Positions 1 to 9,367 of a stretch of 64,000 nt of DNA are shown piece after piece. The stretch's first letter is position 1, and each line of letters starts with the position of its first letter. Both the position numbers and the translations under genes were made by a program. Source of the stretch: Conus ventricosus (lineage: Eukaryota; Mollusca; Gastropoda; Neogastropoda; Conidae); contig CM031611.1 of the NCBI GenBank assembly GCA_018398815.1, positions 45,767,394-45,831,393 of the forward strand, read 5' to 3'. The notes beneath the pieces are model-generated. The model ran no database searches. It saw only the letters and a program-made list of their open reading frames with translations, and was not told the origin of the DNA.

Positions 1-470
1 TACGTTCTGGTCTTGGACGTTCTGGTCTTGGAGGTTCTGGTCTTGGACGTTCTGGTCTTGGACGTTCTGGTCTTGGACGTTCTGGTCTTGGACGTTCTGG
101 TCTTGGAGGTTCTGGTCTTGGAGGTTCTGGTCTTGGACGTTCTGATCTTGGCCGTTCTGGTCTTGGAGGTTCTGGTCTTGGATATTCTAGTCTTGACGTT
201 CTGGTCTTGGAGGTTCTGGTCTTGGACGTTCTGATCTTGGCCGTTCTGGTCTTGGAGGTTCCGGTCTTGGATATTCTGGTCTTGACGTTCTGGTCTTGGA
301 CTTTCTGGTCTGGGACGTTCTGGTCTGGGACATTCTGATCTTGGATATTTTGGTATTGGATGTTCTGGTCTTGGACGATCTGGTCTTGGTCGTTCTGGTC
401 TTGGACGTTCAGGTCTTGGACGTTCTGATCTTGGCCGTTCTGGTCTTGACGTTCCGGCCTGCACACCTTA
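1..470. repeat. 15-bp minisatellite (VLVLD-type array)
   Basis: Tandem copies of the unit GTTCTGGTCTTGGAC run from the window edge, so the array is probably longer to the left. The unit length is a multiple of three, so one frame stays open and reads as alternating VLVLD/VLVLE pentapeptides. Copies are nearly identical at first and drift after about 340. The open frame is a by-product of the period and I do not call it a gene. Confidence 0.95.
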
Positions 471-600
471 GCCCCAAACATCCCGAGCCAGACATTCTGG
501 CCTCTGACATCAGTTCCAGCCCTAGATATTCCAGCGTGGACGTCATCTAGCCAACGACTTTCCGGGCAGGACATTCTAGCCTTAAACAGTCCGCCCTGAG
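471..600. repeat. decayed edge of the 15-bp minisatellite
   Basis: Degenerate units of the same array are still visible (GACATTCTGGCCT, GATATTCCAGCG, GACATTCTAGCC) at about 15-bp spacing and fade out near 600. From 600 to 1,118 I see no gene or repeat family, only a short palindrome CTCCTCCGGAG near 965. Confidence 0.75.
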
Positions 601-1116
601 ACATACTGGGCCCCCTTCCTCTCATCTTCTTCTCAATACTGACTAACTTAAATGGATTCGTGGGATAAACCTTTGGATTGTTCTGAAATTGTCTGAAGGG
701 GCCCGTCATGTCCTGCTCTCGCTGTGGCTTCAGGTTTGTCCATGCTTGTGGTGTATCCGGCTGATGTTCTCCAGCGTCGGTTGATTTATGAGGACTGTTA
801 TAGGATAGATACGGTGACAGTCTGTACTCCAAAGGAGGAATGTTATTTACGATGGCTCTGGGACTAAATTATTCTCTCAGTATGGGGTTCAACAGGTGAT
901 TTCATACATCTGTTTGATCACAACAGGTACCGTTGAACACCACAGTCTGCTGCAATTCAGGGTCTCCTCCGGAGGGTGGCGTTGTGACGAAAATGGGATC
1001 AAGAAATTGCTTAGCTATAGTGAAGTTGGTAGGAAATACAAGGACAGGGTTTTCTCAATATAAATCTAAAATATATTAGTATGAACTTTCGTTTCTTCTT
1101 TAGGTCTGTCTCTGAG

Positions 1117-1118
<2 letters not shown>

Positions 1119-1186
<68 letters not shown>

Positions 1187-1205
1187 TGACACTGACACTG
1201 ACACT
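1119..1205. repeat. (GA)n followed by (ACACTG)n
   Basis: About 64 bp of uninterrupted GA repeat joins directly to four ACACTG-type hexamers and then a T run. Simple-sequence DNA; both strands show open frames only because of the repeat. Confidence 0.95.
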
Positions 1206-1341
1206 TTTTTTTTTATTGTCCAATAGCTGTACAGCCCTTTCAGACAAGGGGGACAATCATGTATAAATAAATGTTGTATCATAAATGATCTCAAATCTTT
1301 ATCAAAAGACTATACACACGCACACGCATGAAAGAAAATAT

Positions 1342-1344
<3 letters not shown>

Positions 1345-1384
<40 letters not shown>
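1345..1384. repeat. (GA)n microsatellite with a repeated 3' flank
   Basis: Pure GA repeat. The sequence immediately after it, GTGAAAATCGTGAAGCTTGTT, recurs after another (GA)n at 3,844, so microsatellite and flank were copied together. Confidence 0.9.
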
Positions 1385-1387
<3 letters not shown>

Positions 1388-1444
1388 GAAAATCGTGAAG
1401 CTTGTTTAACGATGCAAGTCTGAGAATGTATAATAATTTTAGTG

Positions 1445-1752
1445 TTGTTGTTGTTGTCGTACCTGGCTAAAAGACTCCAGGGATCATCCAAACAGCCGAA
1501 GTACTTGAACACTATGGTACAAATGCATCAGCTGGGGATGAGAACATTACGTGTGTGACCGTTTTTGATTACCCGCCACATGGGCAGCCACACTCCGACT
1601 TCGGGGGATTTTAGAGACTGATAATGTTATGCTAGGAGCTTGTCACAACTGAAGACAATCCCCGCATAACTATGCAGAGCATAACAACATTTTGATGTAG
1701 CCTTGGTGTTCTAGCCTATGTCAATTAGCCTGACACAGCCTTAAGCCAAGGC
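1445..1752 (-). mobile_element. SINE-like element, copy 1
   Basis: About 308 bp, close in sequence to 4,154-4,467 (single-base differences and a few indels). It carries (GTT)n on its left side, that is a (CAA)n tail when read on the minus strand, and ends GCCTTAAGCCAAGGC on the right. Flanks ATAATAATTTTAGTG (1,430-1,444) and AATAATAATATAGTG (1,753-1,767) look like a diverged target-site duplication. No ORF. Length, simple-repeat tail and flanking duplication are SINE features; I could not find a clear tRNA A/B box in the 5' part. Confidence 0.8.
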
Positions 1753-1929
1753 AATAATAATATAGTGACTGAATGGTTCAATGTAGGGCCGTGAGTACAT
1801 TCACGTCTACATACGTTGGCGTGTATCTGTGTGTTTGTGTATGTGTTTGTATATGAAAGAGTGTGTGAGTTCACATATATATGTGTGTATGAGTAGTCTA
1901 TCCCGATGACGTTAGCATGGTCACATGTA

Positions 1930-2036
1930 TACATAGTTGTGTGCGTGCGCGCATGTGTGTGTGTGCATTAGCGTGCGCGCACATGTGTGTGTATGTGTGT
2001 GTGTGTGTGTGGAGTGGGGGGGGGGGGGGGGGGGGG
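1930..2036. repeat. (TG)n tract ending in a 21-G run
   Basis: Compound TG/GCGC purine-pyrimidine repeat ending in an uninterrupted G run at 2,016-2,036. It could form Z-DNA and G-quadruplex structures; no gene. Confidence 0.9.
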
Positions 2037-2159
2037 CTTATGTGCGAGCGCGCACGAAGGAATGCTGACGTGCTGAACCATTCGCTTATACCACTGACTG
2101 TGGCATCTTATGGGAAGGAAAAGGTAGACATTGCCAGGTAAAATCACAGTGTATTTCCG

Positions 2160-2365
2160 CCAGCAAGGTAAAAGAAGAGAACAGGGTGGGAGAGGGTGAG
2201 GGGTGAGGGTGGGGGTGGGAGGGAAAGGGGGAGAGGGGACTGGGGAGGGAGGAGAAGAGGCGTGTGTATGTCGGGGTGGGGGTGGGTGGGGGGGTGGTGG
2301 GAGGGGGGCGTGCGTGTGTGTGTATGTGTGTTGTGCGCGCGCGTCCGTGCGTGTGCGCGCTATTG
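2160..2365. repeat. G-rich low-complexity stretch with (TG)n
   Basis: GGGTGAGGGTGGGGG-type sequence followed by GTGT and GCGC repeats. Low complexity only. Confidence 0.85.
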
Positions 2366-2379
2366 TTTAGACTTTACCG

Positions 2380-2760
2380 TCCCTCAGCTTGAAACAGTTT
2401 ACAGTCCAACCATTCAGTTTTCAGAATGAAGATGAGCAAGTGAGAGGAGTGTTCTGCACTGCTTTCCATCCCCCCCCCCCACCTTTCTCCCCTTCCCCCA
2501 TCCTTTTCTTTTCTTTTCATGTCTTAAACAGGCAGCCTCTTTAATTAAGCAACGCGTAATCAGACTTTGCCAGACTTGCACGTAGCGATCCGGTTTATCC
2601 GTGCCGCAGGGTGTACGCTTTTTATCTGGGTCCTTAATTTATATATATATATAAAATCGTATATATATATAAGCTGTTCTGGCTTCGACAGGCTGACGAT
2701 GAAAGTTAGTACTGCAAGGACAATCGGATTATGACGCACGCAGGGCCAAAATAGAGAGAA
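2380..2760. repeat. degenerate long module, copy A
   Basis: This holds the landmarks shared by copies near 4.0-4.7, 5.1-5.8 and 7.3-7.45 kb: CAGTTTACAG (about 2,394), GGCAGCCTC plus CAGACTT (about 2,531-2,575), and CTGTTCTGGCTTCG followed by GCAAGGACAATCGGATTATGACG (2,676-2,737). A (TA)n stretch at 2,640-2,672 separates parts of the module. No ORF spans the copies, so this is a non-coding dispersed or old tandem repeat. Confidence 0.65.
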
Positions 2761-2942
2761 AAAAGTAATGGCCAGAAACTGCCCTAACTCCGGCCTTCGT
2801 CCCTCCGCTGTCTCTCCCCTCGTTGTCTCACAGCGGTTTTACACTTCTGTTTGTTGCATGACGAGAGAGATTGTGTATACATGAGTGTGTGCGTGCACAC
2901 TCGCGTGCTTGCACGTATGTGTGTGTGCATAGGTATGTCTCT

Positions 2943-2946
<4 letters not shown>

Positions 2947-2996
<50 letters not shown>

Positions 2997-3172
2997 AGAG
3001 AGAGAGAGAGTTTGTGTGTGAATATGCATGTGTAAGTGAGTGAGTGAGTGAATGTGTGTGTGTGTGTTGTTGTTGTTCTTCCGTTTAACGTCTTCCCACA
3101 TATAGTGATTTCAGACCGTTTGCAGTGATAGAGTGTATGATGAAAGAAGTATGAATGTGTGCAACCATTTAT

Positions 3173-3205
<33 letters not shown>

Positions 3206-3243
3206 GTGTGTGTGTGTGTGTGTGTGTATGTGTGTGTATGTGT

Positions 3244-3289
<46 letters not shown>

Positions 3290-3306
3290 ATGTGTGTGTG
3301 TGTGTA

Positions 3307-3370
<64 letters not shown>

Positions 3371-3413
3371 TGTGTGTGTGTGAAAGTGTGTGTGTGTGAA
3401 AATGTGTGTGAGT

Positions 3414-3466
<53 letters not shown>

Positions 3467-3467
3467 T

Positions 3468-3504
<37 letters not shown>

Positions 3505-3549
3505 AGTGAGTGTGATGTGTGTGTGTGTGTGTATGTGTGAGTGAGTGTG

Positions 3550-3596
<47 letters not shown>

Positions 3597-3612
3597 CGCG
3601 CGCGCGCGCGCA
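2947..3612. repeat. (GA)n and very long (TG)n microsatellites
   Basis: (GA)n at about 2,947-3,010, then about 440 bp of (TG)n with GA, AT and GC interruptions at 3,175-3,612, ending in (CG)n. Long open frames on both strands (Cys-Val or Thr-His repeats) are artefacts of the dinucleotide repeat. Confidence 0.95.
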
Positions 3613-3766
3613 TGTATATGCCCTACTGCACTTCACAGTGCCTTTACTGCCTCACAGCCAGCACTAATTTGAACGTGTCTCGGAAGCCGGCTCCTTGTGA
3701 TTTGGGTGAGATTGGGGAAAGCCACGTACCCAACCATGGAAATTTTTGTATCTGTCACATTTGTAA

Positions 3767-3805
<39 letters not shown>

Positions 3806-3806
3806 G

Positions 3807-3840
<34 letters not shown>
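3767..3840. repeat. 30-G run followed by (GA)n
   Basis: Uninterrupted G at 3,767-3,796, then AGAGAGGAGGAG grading into pure (GA)n. Followed by the same GTGAAAATCGTGAAGC flank as the microsatellite at 1,345. Confidence 0.95.
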
Positions 3841-3841
<1 letters not shown>

Positions 3842-4139
3842 AAGTGAAAATCGTGAAGCTTGTTCAACGAAGAAAGTCTGCTCCTGTGACAGAGGCGAAC
3901 GGAAGATTCTGCCTGGTCAATCACATTGCATGTTTCCGTCATCAACGTAGGAAAAGCCAATGGTAGGCAGCTCTTTATAGTCTTCCGCCATCCGAGTATC
4001 AGCCTAAGCAGTTTACAGACTCACTAGTCCCTCGCCATTAGAAGCAAATAGAGCTGTGGTTTCTAGCCAGAATTCCAACTGTCTTTCTTTTCTTTCTTTT
4101 TATCATTTCAAATCGGCAGCCTCAGAATTATGTTATGCA
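3841..4139. repeat. degenerate long module, copy B (left part)
   Basis: Landmarks shared with copies A and C: CAGTTTACAGAC (about 4,010), GGCAGCCTC (about 4,115) and CAGACTT at the edge of the SINE insertion. The remainder of this module copy continues after the SINE at 4,482. Confidence 0.6.
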
Positions 4140-4153
4140 GACTTCGTCATATT
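4140..4153. repeat. left target-site duplication of SINE copy 2
   Basis: GACTTCGTCATATT, repeated exactly at 4,468-4,481 on the other side of the SINE. Confidence 0.93.
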
Positions 4154-4467
4154 GTTGTTGTTGTTGTTGTCGTACCCTGGCTAAAAGACTCCAGGGATCA
4201 TCCGAACAGCCGAAGTATTTGAACACTATGGCACAAATGCATCAGCTGGGGATGAGAACATTACGTGTGTGACCGTTTTTGATTACCCCGCCACATGGGC
4301 AGCCACACTCCGACTTCGGGGGATTTGGGAGACTGATAATGTTATGCTAGGAGCTTGTCACGACTGAAGACAATCCCCACATAACTATGCAGAGCATAAC
4401 AACATTTTGATGTAGCCTTGGTGTTCTGGCCTATGTCAATTGGTCTGACACAGCCTTAAGCCAAGGC
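4154..4467 (-). mobile_element. SINE-like element, copy 2 (full length, with TSD)
   Basis: A 314-bp insertion flanked by a perfect 14-bp duplication. Read on the minus strand it starts GCCTTGGCTTAAGG, contains GGAGTGTGGCTGCCCATG and CCCCAGCTGATGCATTTG, and ends GCCAGGGTACGACAACAAC with a (CAA)n tail. No ORF, so it depends on a LINE in trans. It interrupts module copy B, giving a clean before/after test of insertion. Copy 1 (1,445-1,752) and truncated copies (53,002-53,164 and its assembly duplicate) define the family. I recall related central motifs in gastropod SINEs but cannot verify this here. Confidence 0.9.
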
Positions 4468-4481
4468 GACTTCGTCATATT
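4468..4481. repeat. right target-site duplication of SINE copy 2
   Basis: Second exact copy of GACTTCGTCATATT. Confidence 0.93.
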
Positions 4482-4700
4482 CAGTTTTGAGCGATCAGAA
4501 TTTGTCTGTAGCCCAGGGTGCGGGGAGTGGTTTTCTCTTGGTCGGACTTTTTTCTCTTTTTTTTCCTCTTTGTTTCTTTTAAAATATATTTTCTACCCCC
4601 CCCCCCTCCCCCTCCCAGTTATGGGTTCGGTAATGGGGAAGGTCACAGCAAGGACGATCGGATTATGACGTACGTTAGGCACACATGGGAGATGGGTGAT
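4482..4700. repeat. degenerate long module, copy B (right part)
   Basis: Continues after the SINE with GGGTTCGGTAATGGGGAAGG and GCAAGGACGATCGGATTATGACG (4,624-4,670), matching copies A, C and D. Confidence 0.65.
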
Positions 4701-4789
4701 GGTTTAGAGACTACCATTCCGTGTGCTACCATCTCACCAGCCTGCCGTACCACTCCCCTAGGGGGTGTTTAGTGATGTGTTGTCTTTTC

Positions 4790-4793
<4 letters not shown>

Positions 4794-4830
<37 letters not shown>

Positions 4831-4852
4831 CGCGCGCGCGCGCGCGCGCGTG
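4794..4852. repeat. (TG)n-(CG)n microsatellite
   Basis: About 35 bp of TG repeat followed by about 20 bp of CG repeat. Alternating purine-pyrimidine DNA with Z-forming potential; no gene. Confidence 0.95.
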
Positions 4853-5094
4853 TGTATGTGTAAGAGAGAATATCCTACATGTGTGTGAATGAATGGCTGT
4901 GGGTACATCTATTCATTGATATATGTGTACAGGGGTATATGACACAAGCGCGCGCTTTCCCCACCATGAAAGCACGCTGGATGGCCAGTGTGAGTGCTCG
5001 CTTACAGGAAGCTGTGGCTCATTCATATTTGGGGAGATAAATGCAACACTCTGGTTTACAAAATCCCAGTGTGTATCTCTGTCATTCAGGTGGA

Positions 5095-5112
5095 GGGGGG
5101 GGGGGGGGGGGG
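5095..5112. repeat. 18-G run
   Basis: Homopolymer within module copy C. Confidence 0.95.
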
Positions 5113-5139
5113 ACTGGGGGAACGGGTGTTCAGACTGCA

Positions 5140-5226
5140 GCCATCTCTCGGCCTAAACAGCTTACAGACCCAGAATTCCTCAGCATTTATCTAAAAACAA
5201 AAGGAGGAGGAGAGAGGGTGGATGGG

Positions 5227-5283
<57 letters not shown>

Positions 5284-5775
5284 GGGGGTTAAAGGGAGGA
5301 GTGGATGGGGAGGGGAGAAAAATACTTCATTCATCAACCGAAGCAAAAAAGTGTGGACATGTAACCGATATCCTTGCTTGGAGGTGGGGGTTGGGGTTGG
5401 GGGTGGGAGGGGGAGTAAAGTGGTTTTATCACCATCAGCAGCAGCAGCGTCATTGTCATCGTCATTTTTATTTGTTAATTAATTAATTCATTCATATATC
5501 TATTAACTTATTTATTTATTCATCTATTTACTTATTCATTTATTTACTTCATTCTTTCTTTCTTTTTTAATATTTTTTTTTGCCGGCAGCTACTTTAAGC
5601 ATAGTGCTAACAGATTTCCACCAGACCTTTGCATGAAGAGATCTGGGTTTATATGTACCTAGGGATGGTTTTATCTTGCTCGTTTTTCATCGGCTGTTCT
5701 GGCTTCGGTAATGGCGAAAGATTTCTGCAAAGACGGTCGGATTATGACGTGCATAAGGCTGAAATGGAAGACAGA
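5140..5775. repeat. degenerate long module, copy C
   Basis: Shares CTAAACAGCTTACAGAC (about 5,151) and CTGTTCTGGCTTCGGTAATGG (about 5,693), then GCAAAGACGGTCGGATTATGACG (5,728-5,750). Contains its own (GA)n at 5,229-5,283 and a T/A-rich TTTATT tract at 5,465-5,580. Non-coding. Confidence 0.65.
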
Positions 5776-5789
5776 GTGTTGGTAGGAGG

Positions 5790-5815
5790 CCCCCCCCCCC
5801 CCCCCCCCCCCCCCC
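5790..5815. repeat. 26-C run
   Basis: Homopolymer; equivalent to a poly-G tract on the minus strand. Confidence 0.95.
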
Positions 5816-5848
5816 GTCCCAAGCCCACCCTGTTCCCACTTCCTCAGC

Positions 5849-5854
5849 AGTCTT

Positions 5855-5909
<55 letters not shown>

Positions 5910-5951
5910 GAGAGAGAGGGGGAGAGAGAGAGAGAGCAGTCTTCAGTTTCC

Positions 5952-6007
<56 letters not shown>

Positions 6008-6020
6008 AGTCTTCAGTTTC

Positions 6021-6068
<48 letters not shown>

Positions 6069-6136
6069 AGTCTTCAGTTTCCTGAGAGAGAGCGAGAGGA
6101 GAGAGAGCGAGAGAGAGAGAGCAGTCTTTAGTTTCC

Positions 6137-6206
<70 letters not shown>
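5849..6206. repeat. (GA)n array punctuated by a conserved 17-bp spacer
   Basis: Blocks of (GA)n alternate with CAGTCTTCAGTTTCCTG at about 5,937, 6,007, 6,068 and 6,122 (the last reads CAGTCTTTAG). Periods shrink 71, 61, 53 bp because only the GA blocks change length. It is a higher-order minisatellite whose units carry a microsatellite inside. Confidence 0.92.
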
Positions 6207-6209
<3 letters not shown>

Positions 6210-6350
6210 AAAACAGGTGGAATAAGTTCTGTGATTTTTCACGTGTAAGCGACAATTTTGAACATAGAGAGGGAGAGAGAGTAATGTTGCGTAATATGTC
6301 CTGATGGGGTCTTTTTACGTACATTAAAAGCAGGATCTATACTTACGAGC

Positions 6351-6391
6351 CAATATATATATATTGTTATATATATATAATATATATATTA
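6351..6391. repeat. (TA)n palindrome
   Basis: CAATATATATATATTG followed by TATATATATATAATATATATATTA. Self-complementary cruciform-prone DNA. From 6,392 to 7,330 I see only a short (GA)n at about 6,412-6,438 and otherwise unrecognised sequence with no supported gene. Confidence 0.9.
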
Positions 6392-7367
6392 GAGAAGAGA
6401 GAGCGATGGGATGGAGAGAGAGAGAGAGAGAGAGAGAGAACGACCGTTTTATCTTTCCATACTTGCCCAAAATAAGTTGGGTTTTTTTTTATCGTATGTG
6501 TAAGAAAACTTACCAGCCGTAGGGATGGATCATACTTGGCGTGACCACACCTTTGCGAATTGAGGACACAACTTTTACAACAACAAAACAACAAGATCAA
6601 TTGAGCTTCCTTCGTTTGCTGAGTGAGTCTTTCCCTTGAGTAACGCATCGTGTGTGTTGTTTCGGTGTGCTGTCAATCAGTTCACCTCCCCTTCGTTCGG
6701 TGCGGTTGTACTCCAACTCGCTATGGACACTTCCAGTAGAGTCCGGACCGGCTCTCCACAGCTCTGAGATAAAAGGGGGTTTCCAAAGTAAAGCGGGTTA
6801 ACATGACAAACATGCCGTTTTTTTTCTTTGGGCCAGCGGAGTGGGGGTTGGTGGTGGTGGTTTGTGGTCCACAGACCATCCCTCCCCCTCTTCATGGTGT
6901 GCTTCGTTCTACAGTTACCAAAGAGGAACTTCACTCGCACAGAATCTAACGGACTGGCCGGTGAGTCATCACGGCCAGTTCTGTTTGTCTGAACTGGAGA
7001 TGTCAGAAGTTTCGCTTTAACAAATGATCTTTTGTACGTAGATGTTATGTCTAGTTGTTGGATTCTTTGTCAGGACGGGACATCTCCCCCCCCCCCTCTC
7101 CTCTCCCGCTTATGGCCCAGAAGAACCCAGTTTGGTCGGCGGAGCTTTATACTAAAAAATGAGTGAAGAGGGTGATACCATAAGCCAAACCGGCCAAGCG
7201 TGTAGAAAAGTCTGGAGGCAGATATTTTTTTTATCTTTTTATTGGCAGCACTGCTCTTTGATAAACCAGATTCACGGTGTATGATATGCGGCCGGCCGCA
7301 GGAAGAAAACGATCCGCGTATCTTCGTGCCCATGAGGAGATGCTGGTTTTATCTCGGGTTCTTTTTC

Positions 7368-7450
7368 AGGGCTGTTCTGGGCTTCGGTAACGGAGCAAGG
7401 TTATCGCAAGGGACGATCAGATTATTTGATGTGGGACTTGGCAGAGATGG
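7368..7450. repeat. degenerate long module, copy D (partial)
   Basis: GGGCTGTTCTGGGCTTCGGTAACGG and CGCAAGGGACGATCAGATTA match the core of copies A-C. Upstream TTTTATCTCGGG also resembles TTTTATCTTGCTCG in copy C. Confidence 0.6.
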
Positions 7451-7627
7451 AAAATAACATCTGGCCGAAAAGACTCCTCTTTTCCCTCTCCCCCACCCCC
7501 ACCCCCCCCCTCTGCCCTCGTCCCCCCTCTTTCCAATTGTCCTGCTCCTCCCCGACCATTGCTACCTCCCTTCCTCAACACATTCTAATCTCCGTCCATT
7601 TTCAAGCAGTTTGTCTTTTTCATGTAT

Positions 7628-7672
7628 GTGTTGTGTGTGTGTGTGTGTGTGTGTGTGTGCATTTTGAGTGTG

Positions 7673-7708
<36 letters not shown>

Positions 7709-7816
7709 TGAGTGCGTGCGCGCGCGCGCGTGAGAGAGAGAGAGCAAGAAGTAGAGAAAGAAGAGAGAGAGCGAGAGTGAAAATAACCAACATGAAATTA
7801 CGTACCCCAGCACGCC

Positions 7817-7856
<40 letters not shown>

Positions 7857-7910
7857 TATGAATGAAATGCTTATATGGCACTGAAGAGAGAGAGAGAGAG
7901 AGAGAGAGAA
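7628..7910. repeat. compound microsatellites (TG)n, (TGCG)n, (GA)n, (CA)n
   Basis: (TG)n at 7,630-7,658, (TGCG)n at about 7,674-7,712, (CG)n, (GA)n, then (CA)n at about 7,818-7,852 and (GA)n at about 7,884-7,908. Confidence 0.95.
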
Positions 7911-8069
7911 GGGCGGACAACAGAAGCGGGCTTGTGATAACTCCGTATCATCACGCTTTCGGTTTTCACATCACCTCAGTGGCGGGTGTGGGACCACGAC
8001 CTCTAAAACGTCGTGGTGTGTGGTGGACTGATGCCAAGCACGCCACGCAGAAGGCTGATTCGGGTTGAA

Positions 8070-8270
8070 TGTGCGGGACTGGTGCTAGCATGTTGCAGAT
8101 ACAGCAGAACGATCGTGGATTGGTGCTGCATGCTAGCACACAGCTGTGACGAGTGGGGTCGTGCCAGCAGGTTAAGCACACAGCTGTAGGAGATGGGCGT
8201 GGACTGGTGCCAGTCTGTCAGACATATGATAATGCCTGTGGTGCCAATGCGTTAAGCACAACTGTGTTGT
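8070..8270. repeat. degenerate minisatellite next to the LTR element
   Basis: Repeating blocks GGACTGGTGC..., GGATTGGTGC..., GACTGGTGCCAG with GTTAAGCACA.CTGT. Period is irregular (about 50-60 bp), copies are strongly diverged. Confidence 0.5.
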
Positions 8271-8277
8271 GGTCGAT

Positions 8278-9356
8278 TGTCACAACTGTCATTTTGCACA
8301 CTGCGTTCACGCCAGCATTTACTCATACGCACCACGCATCTTTCCAATCAACAAAGGGCACTACCGAATGTTTTTCTTTCCTTTCCTTCAGGGAAAAAAC
8401 ACTTTACTTAATCCCCCCCATATCAACAATTTATAAACAGATTTTATATATGTATTCTCTATACACTGAGAGAATAAATAAGTGAGCCAGGTTTCTATAC
8501 AGTCATGGCTTCAAACAACATTGGCCAAAGATCCAGACCAGGAGAATAAATAATTCTTTCACTCCTTGATGCTATACTGCATTGAATTTGGACTTGCTCC
8601 CATACATCATGATCCCTGTCTTCTGAGAACAGTGTATCGCCCCTTGAATCTCTCCCGTCACTTGGAGATATGAGTTCCGGCTTCTGCCTCGACCTTCTCC
8701 TGTCTTGGAGTGATGAGTTCCCACTCCCTCTCCCTCGTTTTCTCTGTTCTGGAGACTGCGATAGTTCCAACTCCTTCTCCTGGAAGCTCGTTAATTGCGG
8801 GCTGAACTACGGTGTGTTCCCCCCGCCCTGGCATCTTTAACCCCCTCAGGGGTGAAAGGTGGAAAGGTGAAGGGTGAAGGGCTGAAACACGAATAAGGTT
8901 CGTGTAAGTACTGCTTCCCAATTTAATTATGAATTTTTCTTCTCTTTTCCTTTAAGTTTTCCCCTGTAGAAAACTTTCCCAAATATCTATCGCTCACCTG
9001 GTTAATGACTGGTCAGCAGTGAGGACCAGCGTCCTGACAGGTCGAGTCTCTAGGGACCATCGGGGGATACTAAAAATGATTCTTTTTCCCTCCTCCTAGT
9101 GAGTGCTTACTCAGTGTTCAAAACACATGAACCAGACCTTACCACCCCTTATTAAACTCTCTCTCAGTGGTCACTTTCACCCAAGACCACCCTTCTTTCG
9201 TGAATGAGTCATTTCACCATTATTTGGGGACGCCGCTCCATAGTCAAGCACTGAATATTCTTCTTTTTAGTTGTGGCCATGGGGAACTGATTCATATCAC
9301 TAACTACATGTGATGGAGCGTCACTTGCCTTGATGTGAGGCTACGTTCACATGACA
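8278..9356 (-). repeat. 3' LTR of retrotransposon 1
   Basis: Aligns by eye along its whole length with 16,447-17,538 (for example CTACCGAATGTTTTTCTT, GTGACTGGTCAGCAGTGAGG-type blocks and GATGTGAGGCTACGT). It contains TATATAAAAT on the minus strand at 8,441-8,452, a plausible TATA box about 165 bp before the LTR's 3' end, and diverged roughly 60-bp internal repeats with GAGTTCC cores at 8,640-8,790. Confidence 0.88.
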
Positions 9357-9367
9357 CCCCCATCCTG
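9357..9367 (-). other. candidate polypurine tract of retrotransposon 1
   Basis: Minus strand reads CAGGATGGGGG immediately before the LTR start TGTCATG. Position and purine bias fit plus-strand priming, but the 5' LTR is also preceded by a G run, so the exact LTR edge is uncertain by a few bases. Confidence 0.5.

Noticed and set aside
1011..1294. Open frames rich in Ser-Leu or Arg-Glu
   Set aside because: Direct product of (GA)n; no domain or start context.
2942..3636. Long open frames (up to 223 codons) on both strands
   Set aside because: They translate as Thr-His or Cys-Val repeats of the (TG)n tract and have no other coding signal.
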